In this document: piece after piece, positions 46,826-60,000 of the stretch | How the letters are laid out: every line of letters starts with the position of its first letter | How positions within the stretch are numbered: position 1 is the stretch's first letter | From: Apophysomyces variabilis | Taxonomy: Eukaryota; Mucoromycota; Mucoromycetes; Mucorales; Mucoraceae | Length of the DNA stretch: 64,000 bases | NCBI GenBank assembly: GCA_002749535.1 | Contig: MZZL01000408.1 | Coordinates: 673,465 to 737,464, forward strand | Direction: 5' to 3' | The notes under the pieces: generated by a model | The model's database searches: none | The model's input: the letters and a program-made list of their open reading frames with translations, nothing else | What the model was told of the DNA's origin: nothing | Position numbers and translations under genes: made by a program

Positions 46826-48410
46826 GGAGAGTTGTTAGAATGATTTAGCTACCATAATATTTAGATTAATGAACCAAAAAACCGTATACTCCTTTACTTA
46901 ATCCCGGAAATCAGACAGGAAAGGGATTCATACATATCTACCATTGCAATGCATTACTGTATATTCTCGATCTGTTATGTAAAGGTCTCGGCAGATGAAA
47001 GTTTTATACTCAAAGAATTGTGTCACGTTGCGATTGTGTTACAAGGTAGCGCCACTTAGTCTTGAGTTATATGGAGGTTGCTTTAGGGAGCTATTGAATC
47101 TTCAGAGGGTAGAACATGCTAATCAACCATTATGCAGTGGCAATCCTGTCCTGGAGGGAGTTTCAGATAGCAGTCATGGAAAAAAGCTGACGCGGTGTAT
47201 TCATAAAAGCAAATGGGTAAATGATAGCGAAATACGTCTCAAAGATCATTTTTGCCATCCACAGAAGGTAAACGTTTTCGTCACCAAAGTATTCGTACAG
47301 ATTACTACAACCCCTGATATGCCGATCAATAGGGCGTCCATTATTGTAATTTCCCCGTAGCGAGTCTTATCACCACACAGGCCAACCACATGAAGCTGTA
47401 TTTCCTCTTTCTTCCATACTCATCAGACCGATCACTAGAGGACACAGGTTTGGTCTCTTGCCGATGGGTGTAACTGCATAGTTCTTGCATATTCAAAAAA
47501 CCAGATACTTAACCTTCTTCTATGAAATTCAGAAATAAGATAGCTGTTTGTTCAATGAGCGTTTCCGATTGCGCATACGAACACATTTTAATGTGTCAGA
47601 TAAGATATCTCGCCTTAGACAAATCACGCTAAAAGCGCGTGCTCTCCTACACTAATTGTTTTCAAAAACATCTATCTGCCCCATAAGTAAAAGCGAGGCA
47701 AAGTTTGACACCTGAGTTCTTTGCTAGAAGCATCCGCTTTGCTTCATTGCTTGGCAAAGTAATCGACGCAGTTATCGGCCTTGATCAGAATCATACTGCG
47801 TCAGAACTTGTCATAGCATTGTGGAAGCTAAGCAAAATATCAAAGGAAATATGCCTTTTGCATGACTTTTGGCTGCCGTCAAGGTTAGGTTCATTTTAAC
47901 ATCAGTCGGTAATTCTCGTTCGAAACAACGTGCTTTATGTCTAAAAGAACTTCTCCATGTCTGCCGATGCTTTCTTCACATAAACTGGTTATTAGATGAA
48001 AGGATCGTAAATACGATTGCGTGATGGATTAGTAAGGAACAAGAGTGATATTTATCAGGATCACAAGCGGATATGAATGCTGCGGTACAGGCAAGTGATC
48101 GGAGTACAAAATGGATAAGCAGCTGTGCACGTTGAAGAATTTCATTGAAGAAGCAAACAGGTTAACTATTTAATATGGCAACAATATTGAGTCATATCAG
48201 AGATGAAAACATAGTTTAGCTCTAGGAAGAGTTCGTTCTATGTGAGGGATATTTGGCGAGTTTGCTGCGAAAGACTTAATGTGGCGCATACAAAAATGAC
48301 GTAAAGTGAAGTGTGATTGGTTCGTCATGAAGTATCCTGCGGCCCACAAAGCAAAATCACCCATCTGGTTCTCCTTTTCCAAGTTTCTCATCTAAACCGC
48401 AAATTCCATC
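46826..48410. other. Intergenic, no gene seen
   Basis: About 1.6 kb of AT-rich sequence. A 121-codon open frame at 46995-47360 is the only sizeable ORF and lacks protein-like composition or a known domain. Confidence 0.5.
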
Positions 48411-49958
48411 ATGCGAGAGCCCAATATATGTTTCCCATCGCAAAACAGAGCAGCTGTCTGTATCACATCGGCCTTATACGATAGAAGAGCGCTGGATTGT
48501 ACAGCAACACTGCCTCTAATCAATTCCCTGACTCACCTTGTATATCTCACATCCACTTCGCCACGCATCAGAGAAATCCTTGTTCTTGATGGCGGTTTAG
48601 AAAGGCTCGTACGCATCTTATCACCGCTACACCAACGTATAGACCGTCGTAGTTCTTGGAAATGGTCTTTGGCGTTTCAATGCGTTGTCAACATTGGTGT
48701 AAGAGGAACCGAGCAAATTCGCACAAAGATTGTAGAAGCTGGCATGATTCGTGTCATCTTGCGTATGCTCGAACACTCTTTAAGAGCAATGGAACTTGCA
48801 CGCCAAGAAACTCAGTTACAAGAAAAGAGGACAGCGGCTGCCGACTCTCGAACACAGGCCATTCCGCCGAGAACGCTTGCAACACTTCGTAGTCTTTTGA
48901 CTTCTCCAACATGGACGGACAATGCTCCTCCTCTTTGGGAGTCTTACCCTCTTTGGGCCAACTTGCCGATAGGTTTGTTTTCCGACCATCTGCATCACCT
49001 GTTCACCACAACTAATTTTTGAGTTTACATCCCAGCTATCTCCCCACGCCCAGCGCAAGCACAGCCCGTCATTCCCCCACCAATAACAATCGCATCTGCC
49101 CAGCCACCTAGCACAGATGCATCAATCACTTCACCCGAAAATATACCCACATCGCAGAATGTAATACGCTCACCTTCCCGTACAAATACGCGACGACGAC
49201 TTACCTTTCCTTACGTTAAAATCGACCCTGCACAACGTCGACAAAACCGAATCAACCGAGAACCGATGCGTTCAGCAACTCCATGGCAAGATTTAGCTGC
49301 ATCGGCGAATAATCGACCGGTTTATCGCGATGAAGACATTCTGTTGGCATTGCAGCTTCTGGCATACTTATCGAAATATCCACATATCCGCGAAGGCCTC
49401 CATACCGATTACGAGCGTAATGTTTTTTCTGTCGTTGAGAAATTCTGCCATCGTCTGCGTCCGAGCTCGATCCAGTATTGGGCAAGCGTGATCATGCGCA
49501 ATGCATGTCGTAAAGACGAAACACAAGGTGGTATTCGTCGATGCGCCAACATGCAATGTGGTAAATGGGAACAACAACCGCGCGACTTTGCCAAGTGCCG
49601 ACGATGCCGCAAAGCAAAGTATTGCAGTAAAGCTTGCCAAAGTAAGGCATGGGCAGATGGACACCGTTGGTGGTGTGTGGAACGTCAAATGACCGCACGG
49701 GAAGAGGAAACGTTGAATGCCACACCGCAGTCTGGTGCTAATCAAGAAGAACGAGTTGAAACTACGACAACGACAGCCGACCCGCGAATCAGCGCTGCAC
49801 GGGATAGAGATGCAGTCGTTGTCAGCGATTTGGTACAAACCCATGGAGATATGAACATGATCGAACAAGATCACCTGGGTGATCGCGCACAGCCAGGTTC
49901 GGCAGATAGTGTGGAAAACAGAAACATTCTTATGGACATGGGTGTTATGGAACTATGA
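48411..49958 (+). CDS. MUB1/samB-type MYND zinc-finger protein
   Basis: Two exons (48411-48972 and 49036-49958) join in phase to about 494 aa. The N-terminus (MREPNICFPSQNRAAVCITS...) and an armadillo-like helical domain (about residues 20-140) are characteristic of fungal MUB1/samB. Exon 2 begins with a Pro/Thr-rich linker, then TFPYVKIDPAQRRQNRINREP, more helices and a C-terminal MYND finger (CGKWEQQPRDFAKCRRC, YCSKACQSKAWADGHRWWC, about residues 350-395). Yeast Mub1 partners the E3 ligase Ubr2 and the E2 Rad6 to ubiquitinate Rpn4; Aspergillus samB controls hyphal branching and development. The tail is acidic and variable. The start at 48411 is the first ATG and matches the family N-terminus. 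Confidence 0.9.
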
Positions 49959-50493
49959 TTCAATGTCCTCCCCTTTACTTTCTCTTATTTTCTATCATTC
50001 AATTCCCTTCTATTCATTATATACACATCCCTTCCTTTTCTGTTTTATTACGTAAGACCTCTGATGACAGCATGATTTAAGGTTGTATTGAGAAACAAAT
50101 AATACATTCACATTGAAATCATCCCATTGAAAGTAACAAAACTGGCCCGCTTGTTGCAAGAAGGCTGAGAAAATTTACACATGGATTGCGCTCTGGTCTT
50201 TGATGTCCCTTGACTGATTAATAGGGAACAGCTAAGAGTTTTGTAAAGAAACTTCAAATCTACGAAATGTCCATTTGCTTAATACACAACCCGTTGCTGC
50301 CCCGGCCAGGGTACACACGCGGGCACCTGCTATTATCCACTGGTATTGCAAGTTTGCTGGTATATAAGAAATTGACAGTATAATACGAGCAGTAATTAAA
50401 CAAGACAAGAGACAAGACCGCCGTTCTGCTCGTACTAATAGTATGGTTTTCGGTCTTTCACTTACTATTTATTGAATATCTTTTTTCGCTACT
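49959..50493. other. Intergenic, no gene seen
   Basis: 3' flank of MUB1/samB followed by AT-rich sequence. No gene or repeat was recognised. Confidence 0.5.
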
Positions 50494-51232
50494 CTAAATG
50501 ACTTTTGCATTCATGGAAGGGTCAAGTTTGCACTAAACTAAAATGAATATGCGTCATTAGTAAAATGAATTATGCGAGAACTATACTTTACTTACATCAA
50601 CTTGGTCTTCCAGTAGGACACCAAATTTCATTTGAGTAGCATAAAATTATATTCATGGTTAGTAGATGGAAGGATAGCTTGACATCTTTTACTTACCCCG
50701 AAGGGTAATCCCAACGCATGGGTTGGGGACCGTGGCGCACCCAGTCCAGGGTGGCCAACGGTATTCAGATTTTTTTATAAAAAACAAGTAAAAACTTGCT
50801 GAAGAATAAAAGCCGCTAGGAGCTACTGATGGAAAAGGAAAATGTCTGTTAGTAATTGCTCATTTAACAAAAGATAAGGTACTTACAGACACCTTATTCC
50901 GATCCAGGGCATACGCACTCCGCGAGGAGGCGCTGGTGCTCATCCTGGGGGGAAGGGAAGAAGAAAGAAAGAAAAAGTGGGAGCGGGAGGGCCATAAAGG
51001 CGAAGGCACCTCGACCGCATCAACCACGAGAACACTGTCCAACATATAGTCAGTTTAGGCCAAAGACTACAATTCCAAAGCGCGTATACTTACCAACAGG
51101 GGGACAAGTCCTGGCAAAACGAGAAAACAAGTCTAAAGAAGAAAAGAAAGCGACAACGATTTCACATGCGGTCATAAAGGAACGTATCTGAAACATCGTC
51201 ATGGTGTCTTACCTAACACCATCGTGAGACAT
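50494..51232 (-). other. Intron-rich transcribed locus of unresolved coding content
   Basis: On the minus strand there are five strong donor sites (GTAAGT or GTAAGA) within about 620 bp, at forward positions 51207-51212, 51088-51093, 50881-50886, 50691-50696 and 50590-50595. CTAAC-type branch sites and AG acceptors lie between several of them. A possible start is ATG at 51230-51232 (MSHDGVR), and a possible last exon ends at 50494 (CKLDPSMNAKVI). Candidate exons include MSTSASSRSAYALDRNKVS and a GC-rich exon near 50700-50760. I could not find one open frame through all exons, so it may be a small fast-evolving gene or a spliced non-coding RNA. Confidence 0.4.
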
Positions 51233-51537
51233 GTTGTTCATCCAAATTGAAAAAGAAAAAAGAGCAATGTACATTTGACGAAATGTTTATGCTATCGCTT
51301 ATATGGAAAATTACAATGAACATAGGTCAAAGAGGATGGATTGAGATATTAACGTGGCAAACCATCCTTGCGACAGTGTCAAGCATGAAACGTGACGAAC
51401 AATGCCACGTATAGTGATACATAGATAATAGGGTCACTAAAAATTAGGCGCAAGCTCCCGCAAATAGTGTTGTCTTAAAGCTGACAAGTTATAAGCAATA
51501 GACTACAAACTATGAACTGAACAAACGTCACCTATGA

Positions 51538-54500
51538 CTAACTGGAAGAGGAAAAGACTCCAATTTTCTGTTGTTTTAAAGCAAGGGCAGCCTCCGAGAT
51601 GCCAATGTTTTGTGCCACATTGGTATCTCTACCTCTTGTTCCGTAGTTGTCCCTCACCGAGGGGCAAGCATGGTTTTGGCACACAATCGCGCCACGATTG
51701 ATCTGCAATTTCCCATCCTTCCGCTTCTTAGGGTTTTGGACCCAGTCATTAGGACCGATGTATTGCTGCTGTGGGCTCGTCTCAAAGATTTTCCACCCAT
51801 TCTTAGGTGCCCGGGAATCCTCCTGTGCCACTTGTTCCAATGGACAAAATGGGCAGTACCTGAGGAGAGGAACCAAAGGAGCTGACATAGCGCCGCTCTC
51901 TGGACGCCAGCATCGTGTACACTTTTTGCGTTCGGATCGTTCCGAATCGTCTTTCCTTTCTGCTGTTCCGGTTGTATACATAAAATTGTCGGAGAGCTGC
52001 TTTATGTTCGTGTGCACACGTTGATAGTGTTCAATCACGTATGAGGAAGTGTCTGCTTGCTGAAGGTTCGTCTTGAAAACGGCCTTTTCGGCCTCTGTAG
52101 CCGCTTTTCCGGCCTCTGTCGCTCTTTTTCTGTTTTCACGAGTACGGCGTATACTCGAGCCAGATGACAAGGTTTGAAGATGGCCAGCTGTTATTCTGAA
52201 CGGATTACTAATTCGATCGTACGTATACGGACTGGCTTCAGATGGAAAGGGTTGTTCGCGGTTCTTTCATTGATCGATGTGGAAGCTCACGCCATTTAAA
52301 GTAATAGGTACAGTCTCTGACAGTGTAACCACGCCGTAATCCGTCCCAGCGAAAACAATTTCTCTTTCCTTATCAGCAAGCAAATTTAATATCTGGACAA
52401 ATTCTGGTTCCTCCATGCAGCGGACATCAGTGCAATCCAAGATGGTCATAGCGTTTTTTCCCTTTGCGTTATTCTGTTGTTGATGGTTTGTTTATCGTAA
52501 ATGGTAATTCACTTATTTAAATTCTGCTATCTTTCTATCGTGTTCTTGCAGCTCTGTTCGAAGAAACCAGCGATGAGCTTTCTGCTGCTGCCGTTCTGAA
52601 ACTGCTTCCTTCTTTTTGGCCGTATTGCTACTGCTGTGGATTGCCGTCGAGAGTCTGGAAATCTCATTGTCGACTTGCGTATCTTCAGTGCAAACTTTTT
52701 TATTGCTTCGCGAAGCTCGCTAACTTCTTTGGTATTTTCATGAATTCTCTGATTTGTTTCAACTTCACATTCTCCAGCTTCTTTCCTCTCTCAACTTGTT
52801 TTCGCTTTTCAACCTGTGATTATTTGTCAATACTTTTGCATTACTATTACATTCTGTCGTTCACCAACCTTTTTCTTTTTGCCTGCCTGCTTGTTGCGTT
52901 TTTTGTCTCTTCTGTCATCGTACTTTGACGTTACAACATTTCTCCCTACTCTGACAGGTCCGGTAATATGTACCATATCCGTTGCAGTGATGCATACGTT
53001 ATTTGCAAATTGAACACCATGGCGCTTGCATATCTCGTCAATGTTCTGCAGGTCAAAGAAGGAACCAAATGTGCATGATGGCTCTGCCATCGCTTTCCCG
53101 GCATTTCTTATGTGATAACCCTTGCGTTCGGAATGCATTCCGAAAGTGGAACCTAAAACTTCAAATATCCCGCTTGAAGACAATTGGAGTGCGTAGACTT
53201 TCGATGGTTTAACATAAGGGCAGTATGCTATGGTAAAGACAGAGTATCCTGCTACCCTTAAAAAGTAATTAGAGGCGAACACCAAGGGCAACCATAGGCA
53301 TATATGATTATCAATCATATTGCCACCACTATTCTTTGGTACCAGGAGCCGTAAAATGTTGAATACTCGTGTTAGTATCTTGCATTCACGGATAGTTAAA
53401 TTTGCGTCCTGGGATCTTTCTCTCATCCCTTCTTCAGAAATATCTTCCTTCTCATTTGAGTCTCGCAGGAGTTTTTTAATTTCGCTTTCAGGAAGTTTAT
53501 GCGTTTAGACGATACATCTTCGTCCTCGTCGCCTTGCTTCTCCTGTTGTTCTAAGGTTTCCTCACTAATACTTTCGAAATCTGATTGCTCGTCTTCAGAG
53601 TCCTCCAAATGTCGTCGATTTCCTCCTCACTGAACCCTAAGGTAGAGAGATTCCGTATTTGACTTTCTAGTTCAGTGGAGCCATTTTGGGCTTTGTTCTC
53701 GCGAACTTGCTTGATGGATTAAGGATTGGTTCACCATCTTGCAATCGCTGAAGGCAGATTTCGGTTTTCTTGTTATTCTCCGTGATAGTTGCCAACTTCT
53801 GCAAACCTTCCATCTCGCCTCCTGCTATAAATGTCCTACAGTCTTCTAAGGCCGATTGAGAAAACTGTAATTTTTTGCATTAGGCCGTTCGTTTTGTCAC
53901 ACGCATCTTCAATAACTTTCTCATTTTCTGATAGCTACGCAGCGCTTGGAGTCTTTCTTTGTCTTGGGCGATTTTCATTCGGATCTCATAATATCTGGCT
54001 TCTCTGCCAGGTGCTAACTGTAATCGAAGCGCAATGTGGAGTAGATACTCCAAGGATTCGTATCTTAAATCTATCCAACCCACATGTTTTGAACATTCGT
54101 TGCCAACAGTCGGACGTACGTGTTCATTAATAGGCTTTTGCCTGGAGGTACCCGGCTTAGGCTAGTTCTAGCCGTCTCCGGACATCTTCCCCATATCTCA
54201 CCACCCTTCGCTTTAGACTTCCCAGATCGACCGAGGAATCTGGAAGTCAGGTATTGTAGGTGGTTCTGAGTAAACATCAACTTCTAGCCTACTTTATCCA
54301 ACTCCAATGCCCGCACTATCTTGTTGTTAGGTGCACTTATAACGGGCTTGTTTACTGCTTCGCATCTGAAACGATATTTTCATTATTCTTGTGCATGACC
54401 ACGGGGCCTCTGAAACTATTGAAAACCTACCGTTTTTTAAAATCTTTTGGGAACTATTATTCAATATCAACAATCGTAGAGCTGCAATGAACCACGTATT

Positions 54501-55130
54501 CAATAATGCTTGCCCGAAACAATAAAGCCAGATCCGCCACTGAGTCAGTCATACTATCTCGTGTTTCCCGCACCAGTTGATGGAATTTCTGCCGCACTAT
54601 TCTGCTCAACGTAATGCAACAAGTTTTCATTATTTGCTTCTGTTTTTCCTTCTTGTCTTTTTCTTCTTCGTCATTGTTCTTTTCCTCTTCATTTTCTTCT
54701 CTTCTCTTCCTTCTCCTTCTCCTTCTTTCTTTGCGTATCCCACTTTGTCTACTTCCATCGAAAAGTCTTCTCCCAGGGTAGCTTCTGCGTACACGTTCTC
54801 AAACTTCTCTTCAACCAGTAGCGTCCACAGGCCCCAGTTATCAAAATTTTGCCCGAGTGCTTTACGGATTTCATCTGCGTTTACTTCTTGTTCTTTCTCG
54901 TTATTTCACAATGTGGCGGCACCAGAAAAGATGCCTCACAGCTTTTTACGGCTGCTCATGATATTATCTTTAACGTCATATGCTTCAAAGTCTGCACTTT
55001 CAGCGGTTCTGTTTACTGTTTCATGAAGCCGCTAACACATAAAGCGACGCAAGACGCTCATCGACTCGTCATAATCAAGTTTTCTAGCAGAGCTAGCTTT
55101 TTTAGTTCCAGTTTTAAAGTCGAGGGAAAA
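51538..55130 (-). pseudogene. Second Fanzor/TnpB-like relic, broken by stops and frameshifts
   Basis: The C-terminal frame (51538 to about 52450) is continuous except for one in-frame TGA at 52267-52269. It contains an RuvC-I-like motif (FAGTDYGVVTLSE, about 52330-52370), then an FRITAGHLQTLSSGSSIRR helix. A zinc-ribbon-like end follows (KKCTRCWRPESG, GAIVCQNHAC) with RDTNVAQNIG as RuvC-III. Upstream, frame-shifted segments continue the protein: a Gln/Lys coiled coil (about 52500-52650), a 200-aa block (52827-53426, with NIDEICKRHGVQFANN) and acidic and helical N-terminal pieces to about 55130. The order matches a TnpB-superfamily nuclease, but it is divergent from the relic at 21.4 kb. The gap between RuvC-I and the ribbon is short, so the family assignment is less certain. 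The left end (N-terminus) is approximate. Confidence 0.5.
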
Positions 55131-57066
55131 GCCATGAGTCGGCAGGAAAAAGCCTGCCAGGGCCGTACCTTTGTTGTCTCTTTTTCTCAGCTATAATCCG
55201 CGTTGACTGCTTTCACTGGTATAAAAAGGGAGTCCGATCCTAACTATTAAGCGCGCAATATGTGCTAGCCGTAACGAACTTGTTATTACCGATATGAAAA
55301 GCAACTGTTCAGATGGTTCAACAGCTGTTAATCTAACGTGAACCAATGTTTCCAACCTCTCTCGGTAAAAGCGGACGGAAAACAATTTATCAATCGATGC
55401 TTTATTTCTGCTGCAAGCTAAGACTGTCCGGCGATTCCTAAAGGACATTCCGCGGTAGGGAACAAACAATCAATTCATAGTTTGGAAAGCCACTCTTTTG
55501 ATCGAGAGAAGTGTTCCGTCCCCTTTAGGAATTTGACAGTAATTGTTCAATTCATGGGTTAGAATATTCCAAATCTATCTCGTTTTCTCGCATGCTTATT
55601 GCCGAGCAAATGAATAATAGATATATGTGTCCATTGATATATTCGATAGATATAGTTGTTTGAGACATGGTGTTTTCGCTTATATTTCATAATCGCAAAG
55701 AGAAATTAATGGAATAATAGATCAAGAATTTTATATCATTGACGTTGTTCAGAAAAAATGATATAATTATTTTCTGTTTTCATTATTGTTAGCAAAAACA
55801 GGAGTTTCCGTTGTTCATTTTTACCTTTACAGAATATCCTTTTGAGTATCAAAATCTTTTTGATATTGTTCGTACCAAACGACATTAGTCAAAGGTCGAA
55901 AATCAACGTCAGATTTGAAAGAGGAACATATTGTAGTCTTCAGCAAGGTGTAACGGAGGAAATAACTATTCATAAAAAGTGATCAGTATCGTCATAGGAG
56001 CTCGTCCTTTTCTTGGAATAAATCAGAACTCCAAAAGAGGTCTTCCGTTATTGTGTTCATTTAGTGGAAGCCGTAGGCCGAACACTTAACACCGTTATCC
56101 GAGGATAGTAGATACAGAGATTGTCCCTCCTCCTCTTCTTTGTTTCCTTTTTCTTTCTTTCGCTCTCTCTCTGTCAGATGATATAGTTAGTTAACTAGCA
56201 CCTCTTCATTTTTATTCTTGCTCTCGAATTAATATTAAAAGATGGTAACACCATCTCTGGATCCACAAAACGATCAATAATGACAACAAAAAGATTATCT
56301 TGGTCAATATGAACCGGAAAGCTATCGTCCGTACAGTGGAGATAGTACATAAAGAAAAGAGGTATAACATGCTATCCGAATATATAGGGTCATCGCACGA
56401 AGAAAATGATCTATTACCAATATAATGCTGGGCACATATAATTTTTTTCAATCGCTGCAAGGTACTCATAAAGATGGGACAACTGTCTTTGTTTGCTTGA
56501 ATTGATAGTTATAGTGCAAGGCCAAAGAGATGAAACAAAGATATTGAATAAAGCCAGGATGAGGTACATTCACCAACGTGTTACTCACACGTCGATCAGT
56601 CAACGCATACACGACCATTCAGTTGACGCAAAAATGGTCCTCAGCCAACGTATACTTGTCCTAAACGTTCGTTCCTACGTTAAGTCTGGTTGGTTCCGCT
56701 CCAACTCCAGATGTGGTACAATCCCCAAAACCGCGCTTTTATTCGTAGAAGAAATAAATATAAATGAAAAAACTCCTCCATCTGTAACAAATATCTTGGA
56801 AAGACGCGTAACAATCGATTTTTTTTTTTGGGAGGGGAGATGTCAGAAGGAACGACCGAACCAGGGCTGGGCGTGTACCACATCTTCCGTCTTCTCTTCG
56901 GCAACCTTCGCCTATGCATAGATGCAAAATCATTCGAAACAGGCGCAGATTAATGTTTAAATCACTTAAATCCATTGTGCTCTGATTGGCTGGTTAATTT
57001 TTACTCGTGAGGAGACTGCTCTATCGGCCCTAACTGCTTTGCTCAACTCGAGGGCGACAGCTGCTA
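55131..57066. other. Intergenic, no gene seen
   Basis: About 1.9 kb, AT-rich, with a CT-rich tract at about 56125-56175. The open frame at 56493-56921 is judged non-coding. Confidence 0.5.
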
Positions 57067-60000
57067 ATGGAGAATAAAACGCCACCGATAACACCACCTG
57101 GTTCTTCATCATCGCCCTCTATCCCTGGATCAGCTTCCATTCCTGCTCCTCACGAGGAGCTGGCCAAGTCGCTTTCTCCGCTCATTGTAGTAGCTGCTAG
57201 TCCGGATGCCGACGAAATCTGCCAGGAAAACCATATTCCTACGTTTGCAGACTTCATCAGACCGTTTGGAGAAAACATAGAAGGCCGAGGTTAACAATCA
57301 GTTGAAAATAAACAAGGTCATTGCTTGCTCATCGCTTTTGCTTTGTTAGTTTCACCACGCGACTGGCAAGGTGTGCCTATTCCTATTGATAATTTCAATG
57401 TCCGGTTCAGACACATCAATAAGCTGGACGAACCGAACCACCAAGCAGTTATGGGTGTTATCGATGATTATGTGAAGATAAGGGGCGCTGAGCCCTCTGC
57501 AACAGAAGGGCCACAGGTAAAGACGAGGGCTGATGTTGGTGAAGAATATCTCCAGAGTAAGTGAAATTTTCACCCAACAATTAGCAGTTTTATTGGAACT
57601 GACATGACATAGCTGGATTGGACGATATGATGCCATGGTATGCTGACTTCAAACGGATTGTGTATCAGATCCGAGGTATCACCGAACATGAGACGTTCGA
57701 TCATCCAGTCGCCGCTATGATCGTGATCTCCTCCGCTAATGCTGATCCTATGGGTACGATTATGCAACTTTATAACCCCAATGTCCCTTCGTTCACCATC
57801 GACAAACCTTACATTGATCCTAACATATTGCGATTCTATGTTTTATTGCACGATCCACACCGCACAACGTTGGAACAGTAAGTTTGACAGTCTTAGCAAG
57901 CGTCAACTTAGAGATCTATAGTTCAAAAAGCGTGTTCGAGAAAATGAAAACGTCGTTTGGCCTGCATTGTTACATGTTACAAATTAGCTCACGGCCAAGG
58001 CCACCAACAACTGATTTATTAGAACATGATACAACATCTACAGCAGAGATAGATATTGCAGATGATAGCATCCAGAATATCTGGCGTCAATGTTTGACCG
58101 AGGCGTTCACGATTGAGTCCAGATTAGAAGCACGTACAAACCTTACAGCTGACAATACTCTAACTTCAACATCTCATGCCCGGACTAGTTCAGTTTCCTC
58201 AAACTTCAGTAACCTTGTAGCAGGAATGACGCTAAATTCCGCAGCACTCCAATCGACTCCTCTTGATGTAAGCGGATCTGTTGCAGAATCACAAGGAGAG
58301 GACCAAACACTTGACATACAGCTGATCGACAGCGAAACTCTACCAGACGTGCACTATGGCCGATACATGATGCCTGAAGATGTGGATGCCACCAAGTCAA
58401 TGGTTAGAGAGCTAGTTGTACAGAGTCTGATCCCATTTATGGAACGCAATATTCAGCGATGGAATGAACAAGTTGCTTCAGCGAGACGCGGCTTGACTGG
58501 ACGTTTGTTTGGCGCTGGTCGTCGCCTGTTTGGGGGTGCTGCGCGTACACAATCGCCCCAGTCATTGCAGACGATTGCAGCAACAGGATTGAATATACTT
58601 CCAGGAGCGAACACATTATCGATGTATGTAGGTGCCCAAGCACGACAGCTTACTTCTTGCTAAAGCATTAGGCAGATACCCATATGCCGCTCCGGAAGCC
58701 CAAATGCGGAAACTAGCAGATTTTGCTTTCATGATTCGCGATTACAAGTTCGCTCATGCTATTTACGACACTGTGCGCCGGGACTATGCCACGGAAAAGG
58801 CGTATAAATATCATGCAGGAACACAGGTGGGTGTGAAAGAAAGCATACAACCATGGATACAGCATTACTGAAACCTGTGGATATCAAGGAAATGATTGGT
58901 ATTTGCTTGCTGATGTTGAATCAGGCTTTGGCTAGCAAAACAGATGTAGATCGCAATTTCGAGCTGGCAATACAGCAATATTTAGGCCGGTGCCGCTCAC
59001 CGTTTCATGCGATGCGCGCGACAACCATGTACTATGAACTACTCAAGGCGCGCCGAATGTGGAAGGAAGTACCGACTGCATTAGTACGAATGACCGGAGA
59101 AGACTCCGACCTACGATCAGCTTTGTTCCTGGAACAGGCAGCGCATTGCTTTTTACGGGCTCCAAGGCCTATGGTAAGGAAGTACGGTTTTCATTTGGTG
59201 ATGGCTGGCCACCGCTATGGAAAGTCGCTACAGGTATGGAACGGGGTTGAAAAAGTACTCATTGCTTATGATCGCGTATCAGCGTCAACATGCGTATCGA
59301 TGCTATAAAATGGCGTCGTTGATAGTGGAAGACCACGAGTGGTCGGTGGCAAAGAATCATATCCAGTTTGCGCTTGGTCGACAATCCTTTCATTTGGGCC
59401 GTATGGAAGATGCAGTCAAGTATTTCACAAGCGTCCTAACCGACGAAAAGCAGACTGCTCAACAACAGATAGCCCATATTAGGGAATTCTTGTTCATTTA
59501 TCGTGTAAGATTAGACTTATATTTTGTAAATCTGTCCTGATGGTCCTTGCTACAGAAATACGCTTCAGAGGCAAATATTGATCCGCTAAAGGAATGCCTA
59601 CCCAACCTGGCATTACCGGCCATAGATGATCAAGCTATTCGTGTAAGTCTATCGAATGCACAGTCAAACACAGAGGACCCCGAGGAATGGACTGCAATGG
59701 AACTCGAACTATTGGAAGAAAACATTGCCAAAGGATATATTTCCAATACGAAAAAGGCTCTAGCAATTCAGCAGCAAGATGATAAACGAACTATCTGTGC
59801 TGTAGGAGGTAAACTAAACATATGATTTAATTAATCATATTCAAGCTCAAACATAGAGTCCGCTATTGTGCACATCACTTTGTATAACCCGTTACAGATC
59901 GCTATCACACTAAATGACCTCATTCTTGGTTGTGAGTACCGTGAGTCATCAAAGCCAAAGAAGGACGGGACTGTTACAAGCATCGATAACTCCATGATAT

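Noticed and set aside
46995..47360. 121-codon open frame on the plus strand
   Set aside because: No domain, no upstream promoter features, and composition like its AT-rich surroundings.
54577..55026. 149-codon plus-strand ORF with long Phe/Ser runs
   Set aside because: It is the antisense of an acidic, Glu/Lys-rich segment of the Fanzor-like relic on the minus strand.
56493..56921. 142-codon ORF between the second relic and TRS85
   Set aside because: No protein-like pattern; contains a translated poly-T run and lacks splice or family support.
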